From Euptelea pleiosperma (Eukaryota > Streptophyta > Magnoliopsida > Ranunculales > Eupteleaceae), in the NCBI GenBank assembly GCA_035048495.1, contig CM068552.1:27530154-27594153 (forward strand): a stretch of DNA of 64,000 nt. Reading direction: 5' to 3'. Below are positions 36,230 to 48,235 of the stretch, piece after piece (positions within the stretch are counted from its first letter, which is position 1; every line of letters starts with the position of its first letter). A program made the translations under genes and the position numbers. The notes beneath the pieces were generated by a model. It searched no databases. It worked only from the letters and a program-made list of their open reading frames with translations, and was not told where the DNA came from.

Positions 36230-36490
36230 TTTAAAAAACAGCCGTTATAACGAAAATAACGGCCGTTATAACTGATTCGAACCTCCCCCGTTACGTTACG
36301 TACCATTAAAATGCCCAGAAAATAACGGCCGTTATTTTCTGTTATAATGAAAATAATGACCGTTATTTTCTGAAAAAAATTGTGAAAAAAAAAATGGCCC
36401 TTTTTCTATTATTTTTCGTTATTTCCATTAGTTTCCACTTTCCCATTTTTTTTTTCCGTTATAATGGAAAAATGGATAACCTTCCCTGTT
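36230..36490 (-). mobile_element. Second TTATAACGG-family MITE copy, inverted, ends unclear
   Basis: Same word order as 35397-35774 read on the opposite strand: GCCGTTATAACG, CCCCCGTTACG, AAAATAACGGCCGTTATTTTC, TTTTCCGTTATAATGG. Clear TSDs were not found. Confidence 0.6.
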
Positions 36491-37225
36491 AAATCGAGTA
36501 GTTGCCAAACAGGTCTATCCGAAGTCCCATCAAATCCAGTGCGTATATGTGTGTATATGTGCAAATAGGTGGTATCATAGCGACAACATGCTTAAACTAA
36601 AATGTGGTGTAGCGTGTAGGGAAAAGGCGCCGTGTTTGATTGCGTTGAAAAATTTTCCGAAAAAATAGATCCGAGAAAATGTCTTAAATAGCAGTTTGAT
36701 TGCACCCAATGAACTATGATCGCTTTCTAATTATGGGACAAAACAATGGTGTATTTTCACATGAAAATGAATTCTCATCTATGTGGAACCAAATTGAATT
36801 CCGGGCTTGAAGGGGAAAATTTTCTTGACTTAAAACGGCAATCAAACAAAGAAAAATTATATTTTCTTGAGAAAATGTAATTTTTCCACGGGAAAATTGA
36901 CAATCAAACGTCCTAATTGAAAAATTACATGAATTACGTGCAATCAAGATTTGTGAGAGTTCATTATCAGAAAATAAAAAGGGTTTCTTCTTGTTGACAC
37001 TTGACACACACAGACCGGTTCAAACCTGCCTTCACCCGCTTTCCAATTCACCAACAGATGTGCAGAGCCCACAGCAAAACCAGCGCTAATGTTACAGGGT
37101 GCCATTTTCTATATCACCACTCCCCGTATGACACATTGTATCTTTTGTACTGATGAAATTTGAAGGCGTGTCAACCCCATATGTTGTCGAAATTTGTGTC
37201 CCCGATCTAATGCAAATTTTCTATT
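36491..37225. other. Intergenic region, no feature recognised
   Basis: Contains several AAAATTTTC/GAAAATTTT-type short inverted words (36650-36910) but no defined element or gene. Confidence 0.35.
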
Positions 37226-37720
37226 AAGGACATGTTTGGTAGGCCACCGCGGCGGGAAAATAAAATATTTGCGCACGCTAATATTCACCCGGACATGTTT
37301 GGTACGCATTTGCTTACGCTTAATATTTAGCCGGGCCCACAAATTTGTCCGCTGTGGCGGGAAAACATTTGATCACTTCCCCCCTAAGTAAATATTTTCA
37401 CACCAAATAAGCCTTGGTGGGAAAATTTTATTTTCTCGCTGGAAAATTGTTATTTTCAATAAAAATAAGTTTTTTAATATATAAAAAAATAAAAATGAGT
37501 TTTTTTTGGATCCTGTGAACTAATATGTGGGTCCCACACTCACCTAAACCATATTTGACTTTAACATGTCGGACCCACACAAATTGAAAGAAAACTAGCT
37601 AATTCATGAACCAAGAGTTGTTAAATATTGATATGCATGCACAAATATTTAGATCATAATATTAGTCTGGCTAAATATTTGTCATTGGAACTCTTTTTCT
37701 GACATACCAAACAGGCACTT
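37226..37720. mobile_element. Candidate MITE with ~16-bp terminal inverted repeats
   Basis: The left end AAGGACATGTTTGGTA and right end TACCAAACAGGCACTT are inverted repeats with a few mismatches. An internal second copy of ACATGTTTGGTA occurs at about 37293. Size is about 495 bp with no coding. The TSD is not convincing. Confidence 0.4.
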
Positions 37721-38318
37721 AGTCTAATAGTGCTATTTGCATAGTTAGCTACATATCTTGATGCAATGCACGGTTCATTTTCACATACCAAACCTCAACA
37801 GAAATGGGTCCCCATCTATGCTTAGTCAAAAAGAAAAAAACAAAGACAAACGGGGCCCTATCTATATATACATCAATGGATGGCTATCTTAATAATTCAA
37901 ATGGTGACTATATCTTATCCATCACATTCAAGATCTTGACCAAGTCCACAGGTTGGATAGCTATGATCGTTATAAGAGATAAAATTTTTGTATGGATTTC
38001 ATACATCCTACCTTTCAAATGGATATCTATGCAATGTCATTAGGCTCAGAGCTGTGGCTCCCAACTGGGGTGTCTCTCTTTCTCCATCCACTTGGTTTCC
38101 CTTTGCTTGTGCCTTTGACGCCTTTGACCATTGTTTCTCCCCTCTACCCCCTTGGTCTCGATCCTTGCTCCCTATCATTGCCTCTTTCCTTGTTTAGGGT
38201 GAGCATAATTTCTATCTTTGTATGCCGCCTTATTTTTTCGCTTTTGGCTCCCATTTTGACACGTGGACCTTGGACAGTCTAGGTTGTTGCTTTCGCTATT
38301 GTCCCTGAGCAAATTTTG
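37721..38318. other. Intergenic region, no gene
   Basis: Holds words shared with 42620-42830 (AATAGTG.TATTTGCATAGTTA, GGTTCATTTTCA.ATACCAAACCT, GGGTCCC.ATCTATGC), so it belongs to a further duplicated segment. No gene recognised. Confidence 0.4.
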
Positions 38319-39770
38319 TAATGCCTTGAATATTTATTATATTAATTATTTAGTTAATATTTAATTATTATATTTATTGCTAATGCTTGACTAATGTTGA
38401 TTTGGGTAATGTTTATTTGGGTGGGCTTTTAGAGCTATTTTAACGACCTTTAAGGCCTTTTTAACATCATATTCGGAGTTCGGTTCGTACCTATATGAAC
38501 CTTAGACTTGTTTTTGGTCCATTACTGGACGTAAATTATGGTTTTTGACAAGTCCAAGTGAAAGTGATGAAAATTATTTTTCACTAATCCTAAATTACGA
38601 AATGCTCTTTTAATTTCTCTGCGGATTAAGTCGGAGTAAAATTTAGTGATTACACAAGGAGGAAAATGATCAAACAACTAAAATTCAAATCATCCACAGA
38701 ACAAAGAGAGAGGTGTATGAGACAAGATGCAAATATTCACAATCACACGAGGCGGAGATTTATAGTGGTTTGGTGACTTCGTAGCTACATCCACTATCCA
38801 ATACTCAACACGAGTAATATTATATTATTTCAATCATACATGATAACATATCCAATTGAAACAAATAATCAAACAACTAATATATCACTTAGTCTCAACT
38901 TATTAACAAGAATCACTTCTCGCTAATCTAGAGAGTCAGTTTAGGTCAATAGAATTTAGAGAAATAATTTTCTCACGGATCTATAATCCACGTACAACTC
39001 ATTCCATACTAGAATTATTTCTCGTTCCACCTAGTGAGTCAGACTAGACCAATAGTATTTTAAAGAAATAAATTTTTCAAAGATCAACAATCATCAACTC
39101 AATACAATAAGTAAAAACTCATCCACCAATCTCAAATATTTAATTTTAATAAATCGAATTCTATCTAAAATAGTTTGTTCATAGAGATACTTACCTTTAG
39201 ACGAATTCGAACAAATGAAAAATCTTAGGAGAAGTATTTACCACAGATACTGCCAAAGACAATCCTCGACTTAATAGAAGATGACTTCAGGAATCATACA
39301 GATTATAGTCTCTCAAACAAATAAAGCTTTCACAAAATGATGCATTAGGTTTGCTCAGGTGAAGCTCTCACAAATTTCAATCATTTGAACTAAATAGATA
39401 TCAATGAAAGAATATGAGTCAAAGAGTTAGCTTGATTGGTGTTCTCATATTGAAAGGTTTAACTTCTAATATATAGGACTATTCTTAAAAAATAGAAACT
39501 GACCTAAAACGATCGTCTGAATGGCTTGAGTGCACAAAAAATGACACAATTTGCGAAGTCGGAACAAGATCCGATAAAGGGGGGGACGACCCTACGTTTT
39601 GACCGGTCGCCCGCTCAGAGATAGACTTCTATCCAAGGTCTAGTCACCTTTTCAAAAGCACTGGTCGACTGCTTAGGTCGAACACAGTCTAGGGAGAACA
39701 TCTTGTATTAGCTCCATCTCATTTTTTCTAAGGTTAAGAAGGATGAGCATTAGGTTTCTTATCGTCTGTC
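38319..39770. mobile_element. LTR fragments (Ty3-like start, then copia-like LTR piece)
   Basis: 38319 starts TGTAATGCCTTGAATATT, resembling the LTR start at 30589, and runs to about 38640. From about 38640 the sequence resembles copia LTR DNA in minus orientation (TATAGTGGTTTGGTGACTTCGTAGCTACATCCACTATCCAATACTC; GACCGGTCGCCC). No coding region and no TSD seen. Confidence 0.4.
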
Positions 39771-39819
39771 ATATGTGAGTGTAATGATGTGGCGTTTATG
39801 CTCCATAAGCGACCTTTTT

Positions 39820-41321
39820 TATTCTTTTTCAGGGTTTGTATCAATTCTTGGGCTAGGATGGTGTTGTCAGAAATTTGCCTTCTTGAAATAAATGCTTCTT
39901 GATTGTCAGCAATAAGGGACGGAAGAACAACATGCAGTTTGAGTTAAAAAATTTGAAAGAATTTTGTAGTTGACATTACAGAGACTGATGGGACGAAATT
40001 GTTGGGGTTTTTCCGGCCCCTGAACCTTAGGAATCAGAGCGATAGTGGTGTGATTAAGAACCCGAAGCGGACACTTTGACGTTATGATGTGATGAATCAT
40101 TTTTACCAAGTCTTCTTTAAGAGTGGACCAATATTTTTGGTAGAAGAAGGCGGTGAATCCATCTGGCACAGGATTTAGGGAACAAGAAGGACTACATTTG
40201 ATAAACATGGATCGAAGAGGCTACTGTCTTTATCATTGTAGCATGCCCTGCTTGTAATAGACAATGAGATCTCCAACCTTCTGTAAGCATTTGGATTTCC
40301 TCCACGCAGCCATGAAAAATCTTGGATTTGAATTTCCTTGGAACAAGGGGTGTGCCCAAATGCTTTTTCGAGAAGTTAAGGTTTTTAATATGCAAAATAT
40401 GAGACAACTTTTTTTTTACGGCGGTGGAGATTTGGGCTGAACAGTTAATTTCCTATCTTGACATCTACCAAAAGTACTTCTCAAGGATATCCTTAAGGTG
40501 ATGAGTTTCCAATAAATTTGTCCGATAGAAAAGCATACAATCATCTGCAAATAGCAAATGGGAGATGGGAGGACAATTACGGATGATTTTAATGCCATGA
40601 ATATGATGATGAAGCTCAACCCCCTGCAAAAGCTTGGAAAGCACATTCATACAGATCACGAAGAGAAAAGGTGATAAAGGGTCACCTTGCCATAGACCCC
40701 GAGTTGGGTGAAAGAATTCATAAAGTGACTCATTGAGCTTGATTGAATAAGAAGGAGAAGACATGCATCTCGAGATTAGATTAATCCAAGTCTCGTTAAA
40801 TCCCATGGCATGAAGGGTATGCAATAAGAATGGCCACTCGATACGATCATAGGCCTTAGACATGTCCAACTTTATGGCCATTAGGCCATAACAACCTTTT
40901 TTCTTCTTTTTCAGGGTATGCATCAATTCTTGGGCGAGGATGGCATTGTCAGAAATTTACCTTCCTAGAATAAATGCCTCTTGATTGTCAGCAATAAGGG
41001 ACGAAATTAAGAACAACACACAGTCTGAGCTAGAATTTTTGAAAGAATTTTGTATTTGACGTTACAGAGACTGATGGGACGAAATTGTTGGGGTTTTTCC
41101 GGCCCTGGAACCGTAGGAATCAGAGCTATAGTGGTGTGATAAATTAAAGAACTTGAAGTTGACACTCTGATGTGCTGAATAATTTTTACCAAGTCCTCTT
41201 TAGAGTGGACCAATATTTTTGGTAGAAGAATATGGTGAATCCATCTGGCCCAAGAGCTTTGAAAGAACCCAAATTGAAGACAGCTTGTTTGACTTCTGCC
41301 ATAGTGTGAACTCACATCCAT
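39820..41321 (-). pseudogene. Decayed LINE reverse-transcriptase remnant
   Basis: Read on the minus strand: an RT N-terminal part (41321-41007) with IALIP..PGPEKPQQFRPISLCNVKYKILSK; an RT core (40926-40465) with KLDMSKAYDRIEW, RGLWQGDPLSPFLF and the catalytic FADD; then a thumb-like part (40407-40192) with LGTPLVPRKFKS and LLQAGHATMIKTVASSI. At about 40200 a second copy of the N-terminal part begins (40208-39906, again FRPISLCNVNYKIL). The fragments lie in different frames with stops, there is no endonuclease domain and no TSD was seen. The element is dead. Non-LTR retrotransposon RT would act by target-primed reverse transcription. Confidence 0.8.
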
Positions 41322-42293
41322 TAGTCACAAAAACATAATTAAGTCAACTTATCTAGAACCCAGAAAAGCCAATTTCACATTCAGGGCCGTCTTGATACAA
41401 TTTGAGGCCTAAGGCGAAAACTCTATATAAGGCCCCTCGTAGCCCTATATAGATCATTTTTTGGGCCCAGTGACTGCATGAATGTTCCGCCCACCTATTG
41501 GTGGATAAACACACTAAAAATCAGCTTGATTTATGATTTCTAGCCATTGGAATTACTACCCAAAAAACATGCTTGAATCCAACCACTAGAATCATGTCTA
41601 AAAAATAATAAAATCTATAGTAGAGATAATCAATTAGGTTGATTTTTGGTTCCTATATCTAACAAGGGCCGGGTGGGCTAAAAATCCATGTGGTTAGTGG
41701 GACTTGGGCTGGGGGCCTTCTCTCACGAAGGGGCCTTAGGCGAACGCCTTAATGGCCTTAAGGTAGAGCCAGCCCTGTTCACATTGAGCATTGGGTACCC
41801 TCACCCTCGCGTTATATTAAAAAAAAATTAAATTAAAATATAAAGGATCTAGGGCTGATATTCAAAATAAACTTTGACATCTTTAGTGCTATTATATATG
41901 TCGGTTTCGGGTCCTCTGAAGTCTAGTAGTATATTCTCGTCCAAGCATGCTTAACCGCTATTGTACATAACTGTATAGTAGGTCCCATCAATTCTAATTC
42001 CAATGATAACATTACATATCATTAGTAATGTCATCATTATATTATTTTATTAATTATTTTAAGGCAAGTTAGGGTTTGGTAAACTGCCACTAGATTTTAT
42101 CATCATACAATGATAAAAATAAATACAAGAAAAAAATTATTATTCATCAAAAAATAAAATAAAATAGGGAAAGAGAATGACAAAGTACAATTGTTGTTTC
42201 CTCATGAGTAGTCTCCAAATCTACTCATGTTCTGTTGTGGGTCCTCTTATTGGCTATCAATCACATGGCCTCTGAGAATCGACAACTTGATGT
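41312..42293 (+). repeat. Duplicated block B (paralogue of 34900-35942)
   Basis: Collinear with block A but interrupted by a hAT-like element (41382-41777) that A lacks, and lacking the MITE that A has at 35397-35774. Its right end reads AATCACATGGCCTCTGAGAATCGACAACTTGA, against AATCACGTGGCTCCTGAGAATCAACAATTTAG in block A. Confidence 0.75.
41382..41777. mobile_element. hAT-like non-autonomous element (396 bp), 8-bp TSD
   Basis: Ends CAGGGCCGTC and (on the opposite strand) CAGGGCTGGC form the terminal repeats. Perfect 8-bp TSD TTCACATT at 41374-41381 and 41778-41785. Subterminal GGCCTAAGGCGAA and its inverted counterpart GGCCTTAGGCGAACGCC are present. The paralogous block at about 34964 shows the unoccupied site (CCAATTACCCATTGAGC). 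No coding capacity. Confidence 0.85.
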
Positions 42294-43348
42294 TCTGGCG
42301 TGCCATTTTCTCAACATGGATATCGACTTCACAAAGAATCAGTCCATTCTAACATTTGCAGCCTTGTAACAAGTGGATTGCAAATTGAAAATTTTTGGAC
42401 CATCCATTTTCACAGCTAAATTTCGGTCAATATTTGATAAGGTTAAAAGTTTTAAAAATTACTGATTTTTGGTGAGGATGTTCTCCATGGTGGGGAGATC
42501 ATTCTCACCGAAAAAACACTGCTCTTAACTCATCTGCATGTGGGCCCCACGTCCATTAGTAATCTATTAGTAAGAAAGGGCCACCACTCTTTAATGTAAA
42601 CTCTCTCTATTTAGTACCTAATAGTGGTATTTGCATAGTTAATGTACGGTTCATTTTCAGATACCAAACCTAAAGAAAAAAACGGGTCCCATCTATGCGT
42701 ATCCAAAAAGAAAAAGAAATTGACCGAATGGGTCGCTCTCATTAAGTCCACCGAAACATATAAACGGGTCCCCTATCTACATCAAGGGATGGCTATCATA
42801 AGGTATCAAATGGATCTATATATGCAATTATATTTATATTCCATCAACGGTCACCGCGATGGTATATCATACAGACCCCACAAAACATGATCTTCTAGCA
42901 GCTCAATCATCGGACGGCTCAAAAAATCGAGCTCCAGATCAGGGAAGTAGAAACCTGCTCCCCTAACAAAAGTGCCTGCTTGGCATTAGGACAGATAATC
43001 ATTGATTGAGACCATCCAACCATTGAGCCACCTCTTGCATGAGTCCCACTGTCCCAGCCCACAAATGTGGCATTATAAGATGATATTATAAATCTACCAC
43101 TTTCCTTTGCCTACTTTTGGTTTGGAAGGTCAATTTTTATAAGTTAGAGATATGACCTAAACAATGTAATACTCTGGCCCACACAAATAGATATATGATG
43201 CACCTACGTGGCATTGGATATGATACTCAATACTGATGGCCCACCAAGTAATCAATCAAGCTACACCACTTGTCGAATGCAGAACAATCAGTCGAGCAGT
43301 TGGAGAGAGATGGAAAACCCATCAAGCAAAACTCTAATAAAACTATAT
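42294..43348. other. Intergenic region with dispersed repeats
   Basis: 42300-42600 is a dispersed repeat shared with 23370-23560 and 34560-34910. 42620-42830 is shared with 37730-37990. No gene recognised. Confidence 0.4.
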
Positions 43349-43357
43349 CTATACTAT

Positions 43358-43743
43358 GGGTCGGGCTCCGTTGACAGATATAAAATGACAAGGACACAAT
43401 ATAAGCAACGTGGCACACTGTTACATGACTCTGACCGTATGGATGTTTTTCCTATCCCATGGTGGACCTTCAAACAAAAAATCAGCCTGATTAGTGATTT
43501 GTAGGCTTTGGATTGGACTCATTTTCATGGGCTGATCTCAACTGTGGTAATTTGAGCAGTATTTGAGGTACAAAGATCCAACACTTATAAATCACTAATC
43601 AGGCTGATTTTTGGTTTGCAGGTCCACCATGGGATAGGACAAACATCCGTATGGTCAGAGTCCTGTAACAGTGTGACACCTGGCTTATATTGTGTCCCTG
43701 TCATTTTACCTGTCATTTTATATCTGTCAATGGAGCCCGACCC
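43358..43743. mobile_element. Mutator-like MITE, 386 bp, long inverted arms, 9-bp TSD
   Basis: Terminal repeat GGGTCGGGCTCCGTTGACAG opposite CTGTCAATGGAGCCCGACCC, with arms of about 150 bases that stay complementary inward (ATCAGCCTGATTAGTGATTT opposite AATCACTAATCAGGCTGATTTT). Flanked by CTATACTAT (43349-43357) and CTACACTAT (43744-43752), 8 of 9 identical. No coding. Sister copy at 47106-47503. Confidence 0.8.
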
Positions 43744-43752
43744 CTACACTAT

Positions 43753-45065
43753 TGACCATATTGATGTTTGTCCCATCCCTAGGTGGACTTATATACCAAA
43801 TATCAGACTGATTAATGATTTGAAGCCTTTGGATCTAAGTACGCTAAATAATGCTAGAAATCTACGGTTAAAAATAAACCCATGAAAACAACTCCAATCA
43901 AATCCTTAAAAATCACTAATCATGCAGGCTGATTTTTTGCATGTAGGTCCACCTAACGATACAGGCAGTGATCTCTAAGAGCGTGCCACGTGTATGGTGC
44001 TGCCACATGTAAGATGCACGTGCATCACACATGGCATTCACCAAGTTTCTTATAAAAAAAATAAAAATAAAAGTAAATTGAACACGATTTCTTAACCAAA
44101 ACCCTGCAAATTAAGATAACCCATTTCCAAAAAACTTCCACATCTTATCTAACTTTTAAAGAAGTAACAATAGAATAATAGAAGAAGAAAACAAAGAAGC
44201 CAGAATGAGTCCCAAAGAAACACCCATCTTTGAAATCACTAATCAAGCTGACGGCAAGCCAAGGTTACTATTTTAACCCCCCTCCCAGGCTCCCCCTGAA
44301 TGTTTGGCCCATACCTTGGTGGATCTACACACAAAAATTCTGTGTGATTGGTGATTTCTAGAAATCGATAGCTTATCAGATCGATCACAATTCTCATATC
44401 TAGATCTAATGTTACTAGATTGGAACATAGTGGGTCATCAAGGCAAATGCGGTCCGTTGATAGCCCTACGATGAAACAATAGCCTTAATCAAGGGGGGGT
44501 GTTTGGATGCTAGCCTAGGACAAGCATCGATGGGCACCGACACCACTCAATGGATACAATGAAAGAGAGGCAAAGTGGACTCTTCGTAATTCCAAGAATC
44601 CAACCGCGGTTTTGCTCTGGCCAAAAGTTAAAAAGTGACTGCCAGCTCAACACTATCAACCATCGTTGGATTCTCGGAATCCACACCTGAGAACACCAGT
44701 CGAAAGACGTGTCGCAAAAGACGACGTTGTTAACATTGTTAACACGTTTTTTTTTTTTTTTAATATAGTGGGCAACAAGTGCATTTCCACACGTAATTTA
44801 CAAAAAGTTTTCGTAGAATTATTGTAGTATGTGTGATGCAAACCAAATGTGGTGTTTTTTTGTTTTGTTTTGGCCGGTGCATCAACTCATGCATGTATTA
44901 TCGGTCAAGCAACATAATATTGTACGGATTTACACCTTTTCTTTTTACGAGCTTGTATGACTTTACGCATTGACAAGTTGTTTTGGATAAGCATGATTTA
45001 CTGGTGGGTCATGTCTTTGAACTCAAACATGTGAGTAAAACTTTTGATGACAGGATCGACCTTGT
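43753..45065. other. Intergenic region with partial MITE copies
   Basis: 43770-43960 repeats words of the 43358 MITE (GATGTTTGTCCCATCCCTAGGTGGAC, AATCACTAATCATGCAGGCTGATTTTT) as a diverged copy. The remainder shows no gene. Confidence 0.4.
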
Positions 45066-45424
45066 CATCAAGGCCAATGACAGGGCGCAATATGAGTCAC
45101 GTGGCACACTCTTAAAGTACTCTGACTGTATGGATGTTTGGCCAATCCCTAGGTTGATCTACAAACCAAAAGTCGGTCTGATAAGTGATTTCTAAGCGTT
45201 GGATTGGAATTATTTTTCATGGATTGATTTTAACCGTGGGAAATTGAGCATTATTGACCATTATTTGAGGTAAAACGATCCCAAGGTTTGAAATCACTAA
45301 TCAAGCTCATTTTTGGTTTGTATGTCTACCTAGGGATTGAAAAAACATCCATATGGTATGAGTCCTCTAAGAGTGTGCCACATGGCTCATATTGGGCCTT
45401 GTCCCTGGTGGCCAGCATTAAGGC
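45066..45424. mobile_element. Diverged relative of the 43358/47106 MITE family
   Basis: Inverted arms CACGTGGCACACTCTTAAAG..GGATGTTTGGCCAATCCCTAGG opposite CCTAGGGATTG..AACATCCATATG..CTCTAAGAGTGTGCCACATGG. It lacks the GGGTCGGGCTCC ends and a clear TSD. Confidence 0.55.
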
Positions 45425-47096
45425 TTAGGCTCAGCTTACTTGGTGCCTGTGGATGAGGGGGTTTGCACAAGGGATTTAGTCAGGTGCTCTACTGTTAAAA
45501 TGTACCATGCATCATGTGCTTGTTAATTCACCCATGAAAGGATCATAATATTGCAAGTACAATGCTAACCGTGTGTGATTCAAGTCCATTTTAACGTAAG
45601 TCAACCACCGTTAAATTAGATCAAGGGGGCTAATCCTAAATTTTAAAAGTATAAGAGTACTACAAATTACTCTCAAATTTTAGGAGGGTGTTGCTAAAAA
45701 TGTAAACTTTAAATCATAAAAAATGTAAATTATGGCACAACAAAAGAAATGCACGAACGATGAAACCTATCACACCCAATAGTGTATCACCAATACATAT
45801 GTTTGATGGGTCCTACCTAAATATCTCAATATACTGAAAGATCCTAACCGTTGATTTTTTTACTGCAGTCTTTTGATAAAACTACCTATATAACAAAACA
45901 GGGAAGTTATCTCCCCCTTTTATGGGCTTCATATATCCAAGGGCCCATATCAACCCTTACATAAAATAAAATTTAGACGGTTGGATTAATTTAATAGGGA
46001 AATTGTCTCCCCACTTATACCCCTCTTATCGGCTTCACAAAGGATGGCCGAGATCTTATCCCCCAAATGGACTATGGATCTCAACCACTCACATGATTTT
46101 GGGAAATGCTTGAGTGCCGAGGGCACGGGCCACCCACTATCTATATAACAAATCAGCTCAGTTGTCTCCCCCTCTTATAGGCTTCATATATAAATGGCTG
46201 AGATCTTATCTGCAATTGGACAGTGGATCTCAGCCACCCACCCACTAGTAACAACCACCCACTAGTAGCAAACATGTAAAATGGAAGAGGGGGGCTGTTT
46301 GGTCCACACCTTGGTGAACCTACACATAAGGTGCTGTTATGCATCTAAAAGATACCGAAAAATAAAAAAAAAATCACGCCGACACCAACTCAAGGGCCTC
46401 CTCCAACGATGCCACCTCTAATCTTGAAAAGAAAGTTTGTTGTTCGTCTAGTAACCACTAGGGGCACGGCACGTTGCATGACAGACCACAGTATGAACCC
46501 CCTGTGGCGTACTCCTAAGGAGGGGGGCAACATCCATACAATCAGTGGTAACTAAGTGTGCCACGTGGCTCATATTGCGGTCCCTCATCATTCTTGATGA
46601 TGTCAGCGTACCGAACTTGTGAAGGTGAGCCCGTGTGAGCGGCGTGTGAGTGGCATGCCCCTACCTAAGTTTTAGCTTTAAAGTGGTAGATAAGTTTAGA
46701 ACTCTTCCCACAGAATGCCACGTAACACACTTTTTAGGCCCAATCCATGAACTTTTGGCCCATATTTGGTGGTTCCGTTTACTAAAAATTGTCTACTCAA
46801 GATTTTTGGGATGATTTCTAACAGTGGATGAAAGCACTTGGCGATACTTAATACAACGTCATAAATCACCAATCAGGACAAATTTTTGTGCGTGGGTCCA
46901 CCAAAATGTGGGCCAAACATTGATGGATCAATGACCCAATAGATTATGACACATAGCCTATTACAAGGGATCTTTAAAGATTCTCCCAAGGTTTTAAATG
47001 TTCCGTTATAAGGGTCACTTGTATTACCGTTCAGACATTTATAATCGATCACATCATTCACGAATCACGACCTCCTCGAGATCTTCTCGACCTCCT
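45425..47096. repeat. Intergenic region with repeated GGCACGGGCCACCCACT-type units
   Basis: 45880-46330 contains two successive copies of a dispersed unit (TATATAACAAA.CAG, CTCCCCCTCTTATAGGCTTCA, GGCTGAGATCTTATC, GCCGAGGGCACGGGCCACCC) also seen at 23646-23870 and 55745-56760. The rest has no recognised gene or element border. Confidence 0.45.
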
Positions 47097-47105
47097 TATA
47101 TATAT

Positions 47106-47503
47106 GGGTCGGGCTCCGTTGACAGGTGAAAAATGACAGGATTCTGTACAGGGACACAATACAAGCCACGTGGTACATTCTTAGAGGAATATGACCGTAT
47201 GGATGTTTGTCCAATCCCATGGTAGACCTACAAACCAAAAATCAGCCTGATTAGTGATTTATTGGCTTTGCTTTGGACGTATTTTCATGGGCTGATCTCA
47301 ACTGTGGGAATTTGAGCAGTATTTGAGGTACAAAGATCCAACGCCTATAAATAACTAATGAGGCTGATTTTTGGTTTATAAGTCCTCCATGGGATTGGAC
47401 AAACATCCATACGGTCCGATTCTTCTAAGAATGTGCCACGTGGCTTATATAGTGTCCCTGTACAGAATCCTGTCATTTTTTACCTGTCAACGGAGCTTGA
47501 TCG
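47106..47503. mobile_element. Mutator-like MITE, 398 bp, 9-bp TSD
   Basis: Same family as 43358-43743: starts GGGTCGGGCTCCGTTGACAGG and ends CCTGTCAACGGAGCTTGATCG. Flanked by TATATATAT at 47097-47105 and 47504-47512; this TSD is perfect but low-complexity. Long internal arms are complementary. Confidence 0.75.
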
Positions 47504-47512
47504 TATATATAT

Positions 47513-48025
47513 TGATTGACTTATCAAAAGAAAAGTTATTATGATTATTTTTAAATTACTTTAATAATCATAAAGATGCGATATTTTTTTCAAGATAACG
47601 GTCATTATGTTAACGGTTGGGGCGTTACTATTAAAACGGCCGTTATTTTTTGTTCTTCGTGGACATATATATGTATATACATAAGTCACCCTGATCGGTA
47701 ATCTATGGCCATTAGATTTTAGTACTTTTTAATGTGTGATTATAGCGGTGGATCCAACTTTTTTTTTTTTTAGTACTAAAACCATCGGCTAAATATCATC
47801 AAAGAGGCTTGTTTTTGGTATGAATGTCAACCACATGCGGCTAGTGGGCCCAGATGGCAGCGGTGAGTAACAAAAATGCGTTACCTGACGCCTTTTGGCG
47901 TCAGGTATACCGTGTTACATCACGACCCTTTTTTCTATCCACTCCTGCACGTGTGTAAGCACAGACCGCAACGTAGATTACTAGATTCTCTCTCAAATAC
48001 GCCCGACAAGTAAGACATACACACA
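47513..48025. other. Intergenic region upstream of the MAPKKK gene
   Basis: Contains a TTATAACGG-family scrap (47590-47655, GGGGCGTTACTATTAAAACGGCCGTTATTTTTTG) and a short perfect hairpin at 47884-47907. No gene. Confidence 0.4.
47884..47907. repeat. Perfect 10-bp hairpin with TTTT loop
   Basis: ACCTGACGCC-TTTT-GGCGTCAGGT. It could be a transposon end, a footprint or chance. It has no GC-plus-U-tract context for a terminator, and this is a eukaryotic region. Confidence 0.7.
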
Positions 48026-48034
48026 CGCTTTCTC

Positions 48035-48235
48035 GGACAAATCTAGTCTGCCAATTTTCCAGACTTAAAAGTATGTAAACATCGTCAATACGGTTGGATG
48101 TCCCTTGAAAAATGTGTTGTGTCAATGTTTTAAGAAAAATATTTTATAAATTGAAAACACATTTTTCAATGAGCATTCAACGGTGGATTCGATGTTTATA
48201 TACTTTAAAGTCCAGCTTGCAGACTAGATTTGTCC
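48035..48235. mobile_element. Palindromic MITE (201 bp), 9-bp TSD, upstream of the MAPKKK gene
   Basis: Ends GGACAAATCTAGTCTGC and GCAGACTAGATTTGTCC are exact inverted repeats. The arms remain complementary inward for about 90 bases (AAGTATGTAAACATCG opposite CGATGTTTATATACTT; TTGAAAAATGTGTT opposite AACACATTTTTCAA). Perfect 9-bp TSD CGCTTTCTC at 48026-48034 and 48236-48244. It ends 177 bases before the kinase start codon, so it lies in the promoter or 5' leader. Confidence 0.88.

Noticed and set aside
42642..45195. Scattered 60-100 residue ORFs between 42600 and 45200
   Set aside because: They are translations of MITE arms and dispersed repeats, without shared protein-level conservation.
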